DNA of 64,000 bases from Pedobacter nutrimenti (GTDB taxonomy: Bacteria > Bacteroidota > Bacteroidia > Sphingobacteriales > Sphingobacteriaceae): contig NZ_QKLU01000001.1 of assembly GCF_003208655.1 (NCBI RefSeq), forward strand, positions 372,001 to 436,000, given 5' to 3'. Shown in pieces: positions 1 through 9,045 of the stretch. Position numbers and translations under genes: made by a program. The notes beneath the pieces were generated by a model. It worked only from the letters and a program-made list of their open reading frames with translations. It was not told where the DNA came from and made no database searches. Each line of letters opens with the position of its first letter. Within the stretch, counting starts at the first letter, position 1.

Positions 1-1967
1 TGACAATAGTCTTGCCGGTAAGCCTTGCTGCGCAAACAGATTCAGTGCAGAAAGCCAATGAGCTGAAAGAGGTAAACATCAGGGCCATCAGGTTGAGCCG
101 CAGGCAGACCTCTTCAACACCCCTTCAGATTTTATCTGGTCAGGAGCTGCAGAAACTCAATAGCTTATCTGTGGCCGACGCGGTACGTTTCTTTTCCGGT
201 GTGCAGCTAAAAGATTATGGTGGTGTCGGAGGCCTGAAAACCATTAATGTACGAAGCATGGGAACCAATCATACGGCCGTATTTTATGATGGAGTACAAA
301 TCAGCAATGCGCAGAATGGCCAGGTGGATCTAGGTAAGCTTTCTTTGGACAATATCGAAGAAATAGAGTTGTACAACGGACAAAAAAGCACCATTTTTCA
401 GTCCGCAAAAGGCTTTGCCGCTGCAAGTTCCCTGTACCTGAAATCCAGGCAACCCGATTTTAAGAACGGTGAGTCCGATCGCTACAGGGTGGCTCTGAAA
501 GGCGGATCATTTGGCCTGATCAATCCTTCGTTGTTGTGGCAGCACAGGATCAGTAAAAATGTATACAGTTCGCTAAGTGCGGAATGGAAGTACGCCAATG
601 GCCGGTATAAATTTAGGAGTACCAATGGAGTTTATGATACCACAGCGGTCAGAACAGATGGCGACCTTCATGCCCTGCGCCTGGAAGCTGGTTTTTATGG
701 CATGCTTGCCGACAGTAGTAAATGGACCGTTAAGCTGTACGGTTATAACGACAACCAGGGGATTCCCGGAGCAATAGTGGGCAATGTCTGGGGCTTTTCG
801 CAGCGCATGTGGAACAGGAACCTGTTTGCGCAATCCTCTTATGAGAAAAATATTGGCCGCTATAGTCTGATGGCAGCTGTAAAATATTCGAATGATTACA
901 TGCGCTATCTCAATCCGGATATTGTGACGACTGAAGGGCTGCAACAAAATAAATTTTACCAGCAGGAATTTTATACTTCTGTAGCCAATAAATTTAAAAT
1001 GAACAGGTATTGGGACTTGGTCTTTTCGGCAGATTACCAGCGCAATTATCTGGATGCCAACCTCGATTATTTTGCTTATCCAACCAGAAATACATTATTA
1101 ACCGCCATCGCTGCTGCTTTTCATTTTGATAAACTGGACATTCAGGCCAATCTTTTGAATACAATTGTTGCCGATCAGGTTAAAAGAGGGCCAGCGGCAG
1201 GTCGAAAAAATGAACTGACCCCAACAGTTATGGTTTCCTGGCAGCCTTTTGAAGAAAAAGAGTTTAGGATTCGCTCCTTTTATAAAAGCATTTTCAGAAT
1301 GCCGACTTTCAATGACCTGTATTATACCTATTATGGATTTACGATTTTAAAACCAGAGTATACCAAACAATACGATTTGGGCTTTACTTATATCCGGGCT
1401 TATCAGCAGCAGGTTTTGCGGCAGTTTTCGGTGCAGAGTGATGTTTATTTTAACCGGGTAAAAGATAAAATTGTTGCTGTGCCCAACAGTACACCCGCTC
1501 GCTGGAGTATGAAAAACCTGGGTCTGGTGGAAATTAAGGGTTTGGATATTAACCTGCAATCGGAGTGGCAAATTAATGACCAGCTGGGCTTAACGGCTGG
1601 TTTAACCTATACCTATCAGCAGGCCCTGGATAAAGAAAAAACCTCCTATACTTATGGAGATCAGATCCCTTACATTCCAAAACATAGCGGCACCTTTTTG
1701 GGGGGACTGAGTTATCAGAAATTTTCGCTGAACTACAGTTACATCTATACCGGACAAAGGTATAACCAGAGTGCAAATAATATTTTTAATTATGTAGAAC
1801 CCTGGTATACACACGACTTGGCACTGCATTACAATACTTTGTTGAACAAAAAGAAAATCCGTTTTACTGCCGAAGTCAATAACCTGATGAACCAGGCTTA
1901 TGAGGTGGTGACCAATTTTCCAATGCCTGGCCGGAATTACCGTTTCAGTTTAACTTATGATTTTTAG
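1..1967 (+). CDS. TonB-dependent receptor, BtuB-like (5' end outside window)
   Basis: Outer-membrane receptor that would import a scarce ligand using TonB energy. The frame is open to the left edge; the first visible residues (TIVLPVSLAAQ) look like the end of a signal peptide, so the true start lies upstream and the TTG at 12 is not a convincing start. A plug domain follows: the mature N-terminus carries a short TonB-box-like stretch, then residues about 35-125 include NVRSMGTNHTAVFYDGVQIS and IEEIELYNGQ. The rest is a 22-strand-type barrel ending in the usual aromatic terminus (SLTYDF). The next gene starts 1 bp after its stop and encodes a BtuG-like lipoprotein, so corrinoid is the likely ligand. 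Any cobalamin riboswitch would sit upstream, out of view. Family call is firm; ligand is inferred from neighbours. Confidence 0.88.
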   Translation, partial: TIVLPVSLAAQTDSVQKANELKEVNIRAIRLSRRQTSSTPLQILSGQELQKLNSLSVADAVRFFSGVQLKDYGGVGGLKTINVRSMGTNHTAVFYDGVQISNAQNGQVDLGKLSLDNIEEIELYNGQKSTIFQSAKGFAAASSLYLKSRQPDFKNGESDRYRVALKGGSFGLINPSLLWQHRISKNVYSSLSAEWKYANGRYKFRSTNGVYDTTAVRTDGDLHALRLEAGFYGMLADSSKWTVKLYGYNDNQGIPGAIVGNVWGFSQRMWNRNLFAQSSYEKNIGRYSLMAAVKYSNDYMRYLNPDIVTTEGLQQNKFYQQEFYTSVANKFKMNRYWDLVFSADYQRNYLDANLDYFAYPTRNTLLTAIAAAFHFDKLDIQANLLNTIVADQVKRGPAAGRKNELTPTVMVSWQPFEEKEFRIRSFYKSIFRMPTFNDLYYTYYGFTILKPEYTKQYDLGFTYIRAYQQQVLRQFSVQSDVYFNRVKDKIVAVPNSTPARWSMKNLGLVEIKGLDINLQSEWQINDQLGLTAGLTYTYQQALDKEKTSYTYGDQIPYIPKHSGTFLGGLSYQKFSLNYSYIYTGQRYNQSANNIFNYVEPWYTHDLALHYNTLLNKKKIRFTAEVNNLMNQAYEVVTNFPMPGRNYRFSLTYDF

Positions 1968-1968
1968 T

Positions 1969-3117
1969 ATGGACCTGTTCAAAAAAATCTGTTTTAAAAG
2001 CCTGGTGATCCTGGCGGTTTCCGTGGGCCTGTTTTCCTGCCGTAAAGATCCGCAGCCCATTCCCGAAGAGATTGTGAAAGTCCTGCCGCCTGATCCTGAT
2101 GGGCTGATCAAAGGTTTTTACCTGGTCAACGAGGGGAACATGAACATGAACAAGGCTTCTTTGGATTATATGAATTTTGAGACCGGCTATTACCACCGGA
2201 ATATCTATAACCGGGCCAATCCGGAAGTGGTGAAAGGTCTGGGTGATGTAGGAAATGATATTGCTATTTACGGAAGCAAAATGTATGTTGTGGTGAACAT
2301 TTCCAATAAAGTAGAAGTCCTGGATGTTAAAACTGGTAAAAGAATCAAACAAATTAACATCATCAACTGCAGGTATGTTACTTTTCACAAAGGTAAGGCT
2401 TATGTGAGTGCCTATCTGGGCAGGGTTGGTGACCCCACTGCACCAAACGGTATTGTGGCACAAATTGATACGATTTCTTTAGCGGAAGAAAGAAGGGTGG
2501 AAGTAGGGCGTCAGCCGGAAGAAATGGCTATTGTCGGGGAAAAATTATATGTAGCCAACTCGGGCGGTTACAGCCCGAAAAATTATGAAAGAACGGTTTC
2601 TGTTATTGACCTGAATTCTTTTTTGGTAGTTAAAAACATTGATGTGGCCATTAACTTGCACAGGCTCAAGGCAGACAAATATGGTGACCTCTATGTGACC
2701 TCCAGGGGAAATTATTATGATATCCCCTCCAAACTTTTCGTCATTGATACCCAAACCGATAAAGTAAAGAAAACCTTTAATGTGGGGGTAAGTAACCTTT
2801 GTATTGATGAGGATACCGCTTATTTCTATAGTACCGAGTGGAGTTTTAATACCGGAACGAATACCATTACTTATGGCATGCTGGATGTCAGAAATGAAGT
2901 GATCCTCAACCAGAGGTTCATTACCGACGGGACAGAAAAAAATATTGCAATTCCTTATGGGATTGCTGTAAACCGCTTTACAAAAGAGGTTTATGTAACC
3001 GATGCCCATGATTATGTGTCCCCGGGCATGTTGTATTGTTTTGACCGGAGCGGTAAAAAACGATGGTCCGTTAGAACCGGAGACATTCCGGCACATTTTG
3101 CCTTTGTATATAGATAA
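1969..3117 (+). CDS. Surface lipoprotein, YncE/DUF5074-like beta-propeller, BtuG-type
   Basis: Predicted lipoprotein of 382 residues with lipobox GLFSC near residue 24, followed by a proline-rich linker and a seven-bladed-propeller-like body with repeated patterns such as GSKMYVVVNISNKVEVLDVKTGK and KLYVANSGG. In Bacteroides the BtuG proteins of this type are surface-exposed, bind B12 very tightly and cap the BtuB receptor. The position directly behind a TonB receptor gene (1 bp gap) fits that partnership. I chose the ATG at 1969 over the one at 1957 because it gives a clean KK-hydrophobic-Cys signal and avoids overlap with the receptor gene. Ligand is inferred, not visible in sequence. Confidence 0.8.
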   Translation: MDLFKKICFKSLVILAVSVGLFSCRKDPQPIPEEIVKVLPPDPDGLIKGFYLVNEGNMNMNKASLDYMNFETGYYHRNIYNRANPEVVKGLGDVGNDIAIYGSKMYVVVNISNKVEVLDVKTGKRIKQINIINCRYVTFHKGKAYVSAYLGRVGDPTAPNGIVAQIDTISLAEERRVEVGRQPEEMAIVGEKLYVANSGGYSPKNYERTVSVIDLNSFLVVKNIDVAINLHRLKADKYGDLYVTSRGNYYDIPSKLFVIDTQTDKVKKTFNVGVSNLCIDEDTAYFYSTEWSFNTGTNTITYGMLDVRNEVILNQRFITDGTEKNIAIPYGIAVNRFTKEVYVTDAHDYVSPGMLYCFDRSGKKRWSVRTGDIPAHFAFVYR

Positions 3118-3150
3118 CCAACTTCATAAACTCATAAAAAACCAATCAAA

Positions 3151-4296
3151 ATGACAAAACGCTACCAAAACTTTAACAGATTAAGCTTAATGGCCATGTT
3201 ATTGGGTATTGTATCCATGACATCCTGCCGGAAGGATTATGCCGATATCCCTGAACCTGAAAAACCCAAACCGGTGATTACCGGTACCAAAGGTATTTAC
3301 ATGCTTTGTGAAGGTTTAATGGGAAGTAAAAACAGTGAGATTACCTATTATGACATAGAAACCGGACTTGTTGAAAAAACATATTTTGAGAAAGTTAATA
3401 GACGTCCCCTGGGAGAGACTGCCAATGACCTGGAAGCCTATGGCAGTAAAATGTATTGTGTGATTTCAGGGATACAGGGTACTAAACAGTCGTTCGTAGA
3501 AGTCATAGACATTGCAACTGGTAAATCTTTAAAAACCATTCCTTTTAACTCGGCCACTGATGGACAAATGCCACGTTATGTGGCATTTCATAAAGGAAAA
3601 GCTTATGTATCCCGTTATGATGGAGTAGTCAGCAGAATTGACACTGCATCCATGAATGTAGATGCGGAACTGCAATTGATGAATGGAACAGATAAAGCAG
3701 AAGGATTGGAGCAGCTTGCTGTTGCAAACGGAAAACTATACGTTACCAATTCTTCACATCCTTTCTATCAAAAAGGGCTAAAAACAAAAGTTACTGTTAT
3801 TGACCTGAATACCTTTAAAAAGACGAAAGACATAGAGGTTGGTAATAATCCGGTAAGAATCGCAGCTGCGGAGAATGGGAACCTTTTTGTAATCACCTGG
3901 AACGATTATATTGCATTTAACGACCCTTCACTGGTGACTATAAGCAGCAATACAGATCTGGTTCTGCAAACTCAAAAATACGATTTGGGTACCATTACAG
4001 CCAGTAAAGATCAGGTTTGGGTAACACAGGATGTATATACGAATGCAGCAGTAAAGTCTGTGGATGTAAATACCGGAAAAACAGGAGCCAGCCTCATTAC
4101 AGACAAGACCCAGATTTCGACTTTATACGGGCTTACCGTAAATCCTTTCAATAAATCGGTTGTGGTGGCAGATGCCCAAAATTATAATAGCTCAACAGGA
4201 CATGCCTATGTATTCAGCATGCTAGGGAAAAGAATTTATGATTTCGAAACAGCAGGCCTTCCACAACACGCGGTATTTCTATATAACTACAAATAA
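3151..4296 (+). CDS. Second YncE/DUF5074-like propeller lipoprotein, BtuG-type
   Basis: 381-residue predicted lipoprotein (lipobox MTSC around residue 26), paralogous to the preceding protein: same opening after the signal (GIYMLCEG versus GFYLVNEG), same ETANDLEAYGSKMY block and the same repeated VTVIDLNTFK blade pattern. It probably binds the same class of ligand at the cell surface. It lies 33 bp after the previous gene on the same strand, consistent with an operon. Having a second, clearly diverged copy beside the first suggests either different corrinoid preference or a multi-lipoprotein receptor complex; the sequence does not say which. Confidence 0.78.
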   Translation: MTKRYQNFNRLSLMAMLLGIVSMTSCRKDYADIPEPEKPKPVITGTKGIYMLCEGLMGSKNSEITYYDIETGLVEKTYFEKVNRRPLGETANDLEAYGSKMYCVISGIQGTKQSFVEVIDIATGKSLKTIPFNSATDGQMPRYVAFHKGKAYVSRYDGVVSRIDTASMNVDAELQLMNGTDKAEGLEQLAVANGKLYVTNSSHPFYQKGLKTKVTVIDLNTFKKTKDIEVGNNPVRIAAAENGNLFVITWNDYIAFNDPSLVTISSNTDLVLQTQKYDLGTITASKDQVWVTQDVYTNAAVKSVDVNTGKTGASLITDKTQISTLYGLTVNPFNKSVVVADAQNYNSSTGHAYVFSMLGKRIYDFETAGLPQHAVFLYNYK

Positions 4297-4312
4297 TCAA
4301 AAAAAACAGACC

Positions 4313-5266
4313 ATGAAAACCTATTGGAAAAAACTCTCCGGACTGGTGCTTATTGCAGCAATGGCCGCATGTAGCAAAAGCAATAATGATCCTATTGTAG
4401 ATCCACCTGTAGATCCAGGGAAAAGTAGCCCTTATATCAGTAAAGTCTTTGAATATTTTCCAGCGCCGGGACAGTTTACCAATGGTGGTTTTGGGACCAG
4501 AGAAACTGCTAATAGTTTAATCGGAAATGCAGGGGATAATCTGCTTTCCTTGGGGGCATACGGAGGCTACATTATTTTTGGTTTTGATCACCCGATAAAA
4601 AATGAAGGTGGTCATGACCTGGGGATTTTTGGTAATCCATTGATCGGTGTTGGAATGGAATGGTCAGAGCCAGGAATTGTTTGCGTGATGCAGGACAAAA
4701 ATGGGAATGGTTTGCCAGATGATGGAGAATGGTATGAGCTGGCAGGAAGTGAATACAGTAGCGTGGAAACTATAAAAAAATATAAGATTACCTATTTCAA
4801 ACCAGCGGGTCCAACAGATGATATTAAATGGTCAGACAATCAGGGAAAGACAGGTTATGTATTGAGAAATCAATTCCATGCACAGACCTATTATCCATCA
4901 TGGATTACTTCCAGTACTATTTCCTTTGAAGGGACATTATTAAAAAACACGCTTGTAGAAGGAGGTATTATTACCAATAAACCCTTCAGTTTTGGATATT
5001 CGGACAACGGCTCAGCAGAATATGTAAGGTTACAGGACCAGTTGGGCAGGGGCTATAATACCTTTGATCTGGACTGGGCGGTTGATCAAAATGGGAAGAC
5101 GGTTAAACTTGATCAAATAGATTTTGTAAAGGTTTATACAGGTCAGAATTGTAATGGAAATCCTTATGATCCGGATACAAATAACCCTCGTTCACGTTAC
5201 CTGGGTGAAGTTTCGACAGAAATTGCAGGCGCAGTTGACATCAGATTGTACACAAAGAAAAAATAA
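4313..5266 (+). CDS. Surface lipoprotein of the B12 cluster (cell-surface protein family)
   Basis: 317 residues from the ATG at 4313, chosen because it gives a lipoprotein signal (MKTYWKK, hydrophobic core, lipobox MAAC); an upstream in-frame ATG at 4238 would overlap the previous gene by 59 bp and spoil the signal. The body shows GNAGDNLLSLGAYGGYIIFGF, an acidic DKNGNGLPDDGEWYELAG segment that looks like a calcium-binding loop, and an aromatic C-terminal half. It is not a propeller. Proteins of this type recur beside BtuG/BtuB genes in Bacteroidota and may be an auxiliary corrinoid binder analogous to BtuH, but I cannot assign it to BtuH by sequence alone. It sits between two BtuG-like genes in one operon. 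Confidence 0.7.
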   Translation: MKTYWKKLSGLVLIAAMAACSKSNNDPIVDPPVDPGKSSPYISKVFEYFPAPGQFTNGGFGTRETANSLIGNAGDNLLSLGAYGGYIIFGFDHPIKNEGGHDLGIFGNPLIGVGMEWSEPGIVCVMQDKNGNGLPDDGEWYELAGSEYSSVETIKKYKITYFKPAGPTDDIKWSDNQGKTGYVLRNQFHAQTYYPSWITSSTISFEGTLLKNTLVEGGIITNKPFSFGYSDNGSAEYVRLQDQLGRGYNTFDLDWAVDQNGKTVKLDQIDFVKVYTGQNCNGNPYDPDTNNPRSRYLGEVSTEIAGAVDIRLYTKKK

Positions 5267-5284
5267 ATAAACACAGACAAATAA

Positions 5285-6382
5285 ATGAAACAATTCAACT
5301 TTAAAAACTATTTTCTGATTGCCCTACTGGCCTTAAGTTTTGCTTCCTGTAAAAAAGATTCCAGTCCAATAGAAGATGTAAAGCAGGCCGGAAAATATGA
5401 AAATGGTTTTTTTATTGTAAACGAGGGTTGGTACGGACATGGTACCGGTGAAGTGAAATTCTATGATTATAACAGCGGAAAACTTGCGGACAGCATTTAT
5501 AAGAAGGAGAACCCTGCTGGTAACCTGAATCCGGCAACCTCTACCTTGCAATATGCAGCGCTGTTTAATGGTAAAATTTATCTGGTCAGCAAGGTGGGTG
5601 GACCGGTAGTTGTCCTGGATGCAAAAACTTTTAAAGAAACTGGCCGAATGGCAGCAAAAGCCGGAAATGACTGGCGTGCATTTTTAGGCCTCGATGCCCG
5701 TACCGCTTTGTTGAGCAGCAACAATGGCGTGTATGTTTTAGACTTAAAAACAATGACAGCAAACATCAAACTGGCAGCCTCGGCAGGTCAGGTTGGAGAT
5801 ATGTTCAGAGCCGGACAATACATTTATACGCATTCGGCTACGGACGGTGCAGTCATTTATAACGCAGATGATTTTTCCCTGGTTAAAAAAATTAAAAATG
5901 TAAGAATGGGTTTTGCACAGACACCAAATGGAAGAATATGGTATACCAATGATAAATTTCTGTACAGTACAAATCCGGTTGACCTGAGTACAGACAGCGT
6001 GGCCTTAGGTTTTACATCTAATTCGATCTGGGGGGCGTGGCATTCCAGCTCTTTGGTGGCTTCTACAAAAGAAAATGCAGTTTATGTCCTTAAAACGGGT
6101 TCTTTTGCCGGTGGAACCGATGTCTATAAATATATTGCCGGAAACCCGGGCTCTTTGGACAAACCATTTGCGAGCCTTCCTGCCAGACAAATCTTTTACG
6201 GAAAGGGAATAGGTTTTGATGCTAAACTTGGTCAGGTAGTGATCACTTCTGTACAGGACGGATTTGGACAAAATTTTGCCATCAACCATTTATACTTTTA
6301 TGATGCCATTTCCGGTGAATTAAAGAAAACGGTAGACTATGACGGTTTTCACTTTCCGGCATTACTGGTTTTTTCAAACTAA
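5285..6382 (+). CDS. Third YncE/DUF5074-like propeller lipoprotein, BtuG-type
   Basis: 365-residue predicted lipoprotein (lipobox SFASC about residue 22) with propeller-type repeats: GFFIVNEGWYGHGTGEVKFY, KIYLVSKVGGPVVVLDAKTF, then blades containing NNGVYVLDL and TPNGRIWYTND. It is more diverged from the other two than they are from each other. It is the last gene before a strong terminator-like hairpin and is followed by a second TonB-dependent receptor, for which it may be the lid. The inference of B12 binding rests on family resemblance to BtuG and on genomic context. Confidence 0.76.
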   Translation: MKQFNFKNYFLIALLALSFASCKKDSSPIEDVKQAGKYENGFFIVNEGWYGHGTGEVKFYDYNSGKLADSIYKKENPAGNLNPATSTLQYAALFNGKIYLVSKVGGPVVVLDAKTFKETGRMAAKAGNDWRAFLGLDARTALLSSNNGVYVLDLKTMTANIKLAASAGQVGDMFRAGQYIYTHSATDGAVIYNADDFSLVKKIKNVRMGFAQTPNGRIWYTNDKFLYSTNPVDLSTDSVALGFTSNSIWGAWHSSSLVASTKENAVYVLKTGSFAGGTDVYKYIAGNPGSLDKPFASLPARQIFYGKGIGFDAKLGQVVITSVQDGFGQNFAINHLYFYDAISGELKKTVDYDGFHFPALLVFSN

Positions 6383-6400
6383 ATCTAATAAATTATGTAC

Positions 6401-6435
6401 AGCTTTGCCTCCTGAAAAAGGCAAAGCTCTTTTTT
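6401..6435 (+). terminator. Rho-independent terminator inside the B12 cluster
   Basis: Perfect 10-bp stem (6401-6410 pairing with 6419-6428), 8-nt loop, followed by CTTTTTT. It lies between the third propeller gene and the btuB-like receptor, with only 22 nt from the T-run to the next start codon, so the receptor either depends on read-through or on a promoter overlapping this hairpin. Confidence 0.85.
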
Positions 6436-6457
6436 AAACAAGTAAACAAAATAGCGT

Positions 6458-8329
6458 ATGAGACTTAAAAACTACTTATTATTTACATCGGGATTTACAA
6501 TCCTGCAACTCGCCTCAGCCGGTCGTGCAGCAGCGCAGGAAGCGATAAAACTGGACTCTGTTGTGATCAGCACGACTAAAAATGATCAGAAACAATATCA
6601 GACCGGTAAAGTGGTTACCATTATCGGAAGTGATGTGCTGGAGCGCAGTCATGGCAAGAACCTTACAGAACTGCTGAATGAGCAGGCCGGTATTGTGGTG
6701 GGCGGAGCAACAGGAAATGCAGGCTTAAACAAAAGCCTTTTTGTAAGAGGGGCGGCCAGTGCTTATGCAGTGGTGCTGATTGATGGTATTTTGGTGAGCA
6801 ACCCTGCAGGCAGTGGCTCTTCTTTTGACCTTCGTATGTTTTCTATCGACCAGATCGATCATATTGAAATTTTAAAAGGCGGACAGTCGACCATTTATGG
6901 ATCAGACGCAGTTGCCGGTGTGATCAACATCATTACCAAAAAAGGAATTAAAGCAGGAAACAGTGTGTATGGTGTGGCCAGTTATGGCAGCTACAAAACC
7001 TATAAAGGGACCATTGGAATCAGCAGTCACGTAGATAATTTCTCTTACAACATAGCCTATACCCAAATTAAAACAGATGGAATCTCTGAAGCCGCTACAC
7101 CAGTGGGCAGTTCAGCTGTTTTTGATAAGGATGGCAATAAAAATGGGGCCGTTAATGCAAATTTTTCTCTGCAGGCGAGTAAAAACTTTAGCATTAGCCC
7201 TTTTCTCCGTTATTTCTACGGACATTATGATTTTGATGCAGGTGCATTTCAGGACAGCCCGGACAATAATTTCAGGCTGAAGCATTTTAACGGTGGGTTC
7301 AACACCAAATATGAATTTGGCAGCGGAAAAATCAATTTCAATTACAGCTATGAAAATTCCCAGATTGATTCAAAAGGAACTTATGGCAAAAGTTACTCCC
7401 AAGGAATTATGCAGTTTGTAGATTTATTTTACAATCAAAAACTGGGTTCTAAACTGGATCTTTTGGTGGGCTTAGACAACAGGGCAACCAAATTTAATGT
7501 GAATGCAAGTACTCAGCCTTCCACCAATCTTTTCAGTACCTATGCCTCACTTTTTATGCACGATTTAAGTGTATTTAATCTTGAAGTTGGCGGCCGCTAC
7601 AACAAACACAGACAGTATGGCGAAAATTACACCTATAACATTACGCCTTCCATTAATGTGATTAAAGAACTGAAATTGTTCGGAACTTATTCTACAGCCT
7701 TTAAAGCTCCAACCTTGGAAAACTTGTTTGGGCAATATGGTGCAAATTTAAACCTCACGCCTGAAAAATCTAAAAACTATGAAGCAGGTTTTAACCTGAG
7801 TTTTGCCGACAATAAATATTCCCTCAGGGCTGCTGGTTTTAAAAGAGATTTAACCAATGCCATTGTTTACGGAACAGTGGGGTACATCAACCAGGCCAAC
7901 CAAAAAGCAAAGGGTTTTGAAATAGAACCGGCTGTAAAAGCAGGAATATTTACCTTCAGAGGGTATTATGCTTATGTAGAAGGAACCGAATTTAACTTCA
8001 TTACCAACCAGGTTTCTGATTATCTGCTGCGCAGGCCTAAAAACATTTTTTCTGTCAATGCTGGTGTACAGGCAACCAAAGCACTATTTTTAAGCGTTAA
8101 TTATAAATACAATGGCAAACGTGAGGATGGCGATTTTGATGCTTACAAAATTGTAGATCTGAAATCTTATAAACTACTGGATGCCTATGCGGAGTATTCA
8201 TTACTGAACAACAGACTGAAAATTTTTGCTGACCTGAAAAACATCCTAAACGAAAAATATACGGAGTTTTATGGCTACAACAGTATGGGTTTTAACATGA
8301 ATGCAGGTTTAAGTTTTAATATTCATTAA
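6458..8329 (+). CDS. btuB: TonB-dependent receptor, BtuB family
   Basis: 623-residue outer-membrane receptor. Residues 1-26 form a signal peptide (ends AAAQE); a TonB-box-like segment LDSVVISTT follows, then a plug (about 50-170) with the family signatures LFVRGAASAYAVVLIDGILV, IEILKGGQSTIYGSDAVAGV and INIITKKG; the rest is a beta-barrel with aromatic terminus (LSFNIH). Plug and length (about 600) match BtuB/vitamin-B12-type receptors better than the long SusC type. Neighbours upstream are three BtuG-like lipoproteins and downstream are a DUF6580 membrane protein and a BtuF-like protein, which supports corrinoid import. Symbol is by family and context, not by demonstrated substrate. Confidence 0.85.
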   Translation: MRLKNYLLFTSGFTILQLASAGRAAAQEAIKLDSVVISTTKNDQKQYQTGKVVTIIGSDVLERSHGKNLTELLNEQAGIVVGGATGNAGLNKSLFVRGAASAYAVVLIDGILVSNPAGSGSSFDLRMFSIDQIDHIEILKGGQSTIYGSDAVAGVINIITKKGIKAGNSVYGVASYGSYKTYKGTIGISSHVDNFSYNIAYTQIKTDGISEAATPVGSSAVFDKDGNKNGAVNANFSLQASKNFSISPFLRYFYGHYDFDAGAFQDSPDNNFRLKHFNGGFNTKYEFGSGKINFNYSYENSQIDSKGTYGKSYSQGIMQFVDLFYNQKLGSKLDLLVGLDNRATKFNVNASTQPSTNLFSTYASLFMHDLSVFNLEVGGRYNKHRQYGENYTYNITPSINVIKELKLFGTYSTAFKAPTLENLFGQYGANLNLTPEKSKNYEAGFNLSFADNKYSLRAAGFKRDLTNAIVYGTVGYINQANQKAKGFEIEPAVKAGIFTFRGYYAYVEGTEFNFITNQVSDYLLRRPKNIFSVNAGVQATKALFLSVNYKYNGKREDGDFDAYKIVDLKSYKLLDAYAEYSLLNNRLKIFADLKNILNEKYTEFYGYNSMGFNMNAGLSFNIH

Positions 8330-8370
8330 GAATTGATTAATTTTACCGATCAAAATATAAAACCCCTGGT

Positions 8371-8958
8371 ATGTCAATGGAAAAAATTAACATCAGAAAT
8401 TCAATACTGGCACTGATTATTATTGCAGCAGCTGCTACCCGGTTCTTAAACCTGGGCAGTTTCAGTTCCTGGTCTAATTTTACCCCGATAGGGGCCATGG
8501 CCATGTTTGGTGGTGCCTATTTTTCAGATAAACTGAAGGCTTATGCTGTGCCTTTAATTACACTTTTAGTAAGTGATGTGGTTGTAAATTACAGCTATTT
8601 TCATAAACTGGTGCTTTTTTATGATGGTGCTTTTTGGGTATACCTGAGCTTTATACTGATGGTCTTTGTGGGCACTTATATTAAAAAAGTAAGCCTGATC
8701 AGCGTATTGGCAGCTTCTGTGGTGACTGTCTTGATCCACTGGCTGGTATCAGATATAGGAGCAGTGCTGATGACAGGTTCTTTATATCCTAAAACTTTTG
8801 CAGGTTATCTGCAGGCCCTGGTTGCTGCGGTTCCTTTTGAAAGAAACCTGCTGGTGAGTAACCTGGTTTACGGTTTGCTGATGTTTGGTGGTTTTGAATA
8901 TGCGAAAACCAAATTCCCGGCCTTGAATTTCAGTAAAACAACATTGCAACATTCATAA
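8371..8958 (+). CDS. DUF6580-like integral membrane protein, putative vitamin transporter component
   Basis: 195-residue protein with about five to six hydrophobic segments (near 10-28, 44-60, 68-88, 92-110, 112-135 and 165-180), the AMAMFGGAYF motif in the second and an LLVSDVVVNY motif in the third. This resembles DUF6580 proteins and, more distantly, small membrane-embedded substrate-binding (S) components of ECF vitamin transporters. It lies 41 bp after btuB and just before a terminator, so it is probably the inner-membrane partner or a related accessory for corrinoid. No ATPase or ECF T component is encoded here. Family call moderate, role inferred. Confidence 0.62.
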   Translation: MSMEKINIRNSILALIIIAAAATRFLNLGSFSSWSNFTPIGAMAMFGGAYFSDKLKAYAVPLITLLVSDVVVNYSYFHKLVLFYDGAFWVYLSFILMVFVGTYIKKVSLISVLAASVVTVLIHWLVSDIGAVLMTGSLYPKTFAGYLQALVAAVPFERNLLVSNLVYGLLMFGGFEYAKTKFPALNFSKTTLQHS

Positions 8959-8973
8959 CGTTTTAAATAAGAG

Positions 8974-9016
8974 AAACAGCCCCTTTTGCAAAATTGTAAA
9001 AGGGGCTGTTTATTTT
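8974..9016 (+). terminator. Rho-independent terminator after the B12 membrane protein gene
   Basis: Perfect 14-bp inverted repeat (8974-8987 with 8998-9011), 10-nt loop, GC-rich core AGCCCC/GGGGCT, then a TATTTT tract. It closes the btuB-DUF6580 transcript 16 bp after the stop codon and leaves about 30 bp before the next start. Confidence 0.85.
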
Positions 9017-9045
9017 AGCTTGAAATTTTTACTAAATATAAAGTC

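Noticed and set aside
4238..4312. Earlier ATG for the third surface lipoprotein gene
   Set aside because: It lies inside the previous gene and would place 25 residues before an intact lipoprotein signal, so 4313 is the better start.
6383..6457. Cobalamin riboswitch ahead of btuB
   Set aside because: The gap holds only a simple hairpin and T-run; it is far too short for the riboswitch and lacks a B12-box-like sequence. A riboswitch could still lie left of the window.
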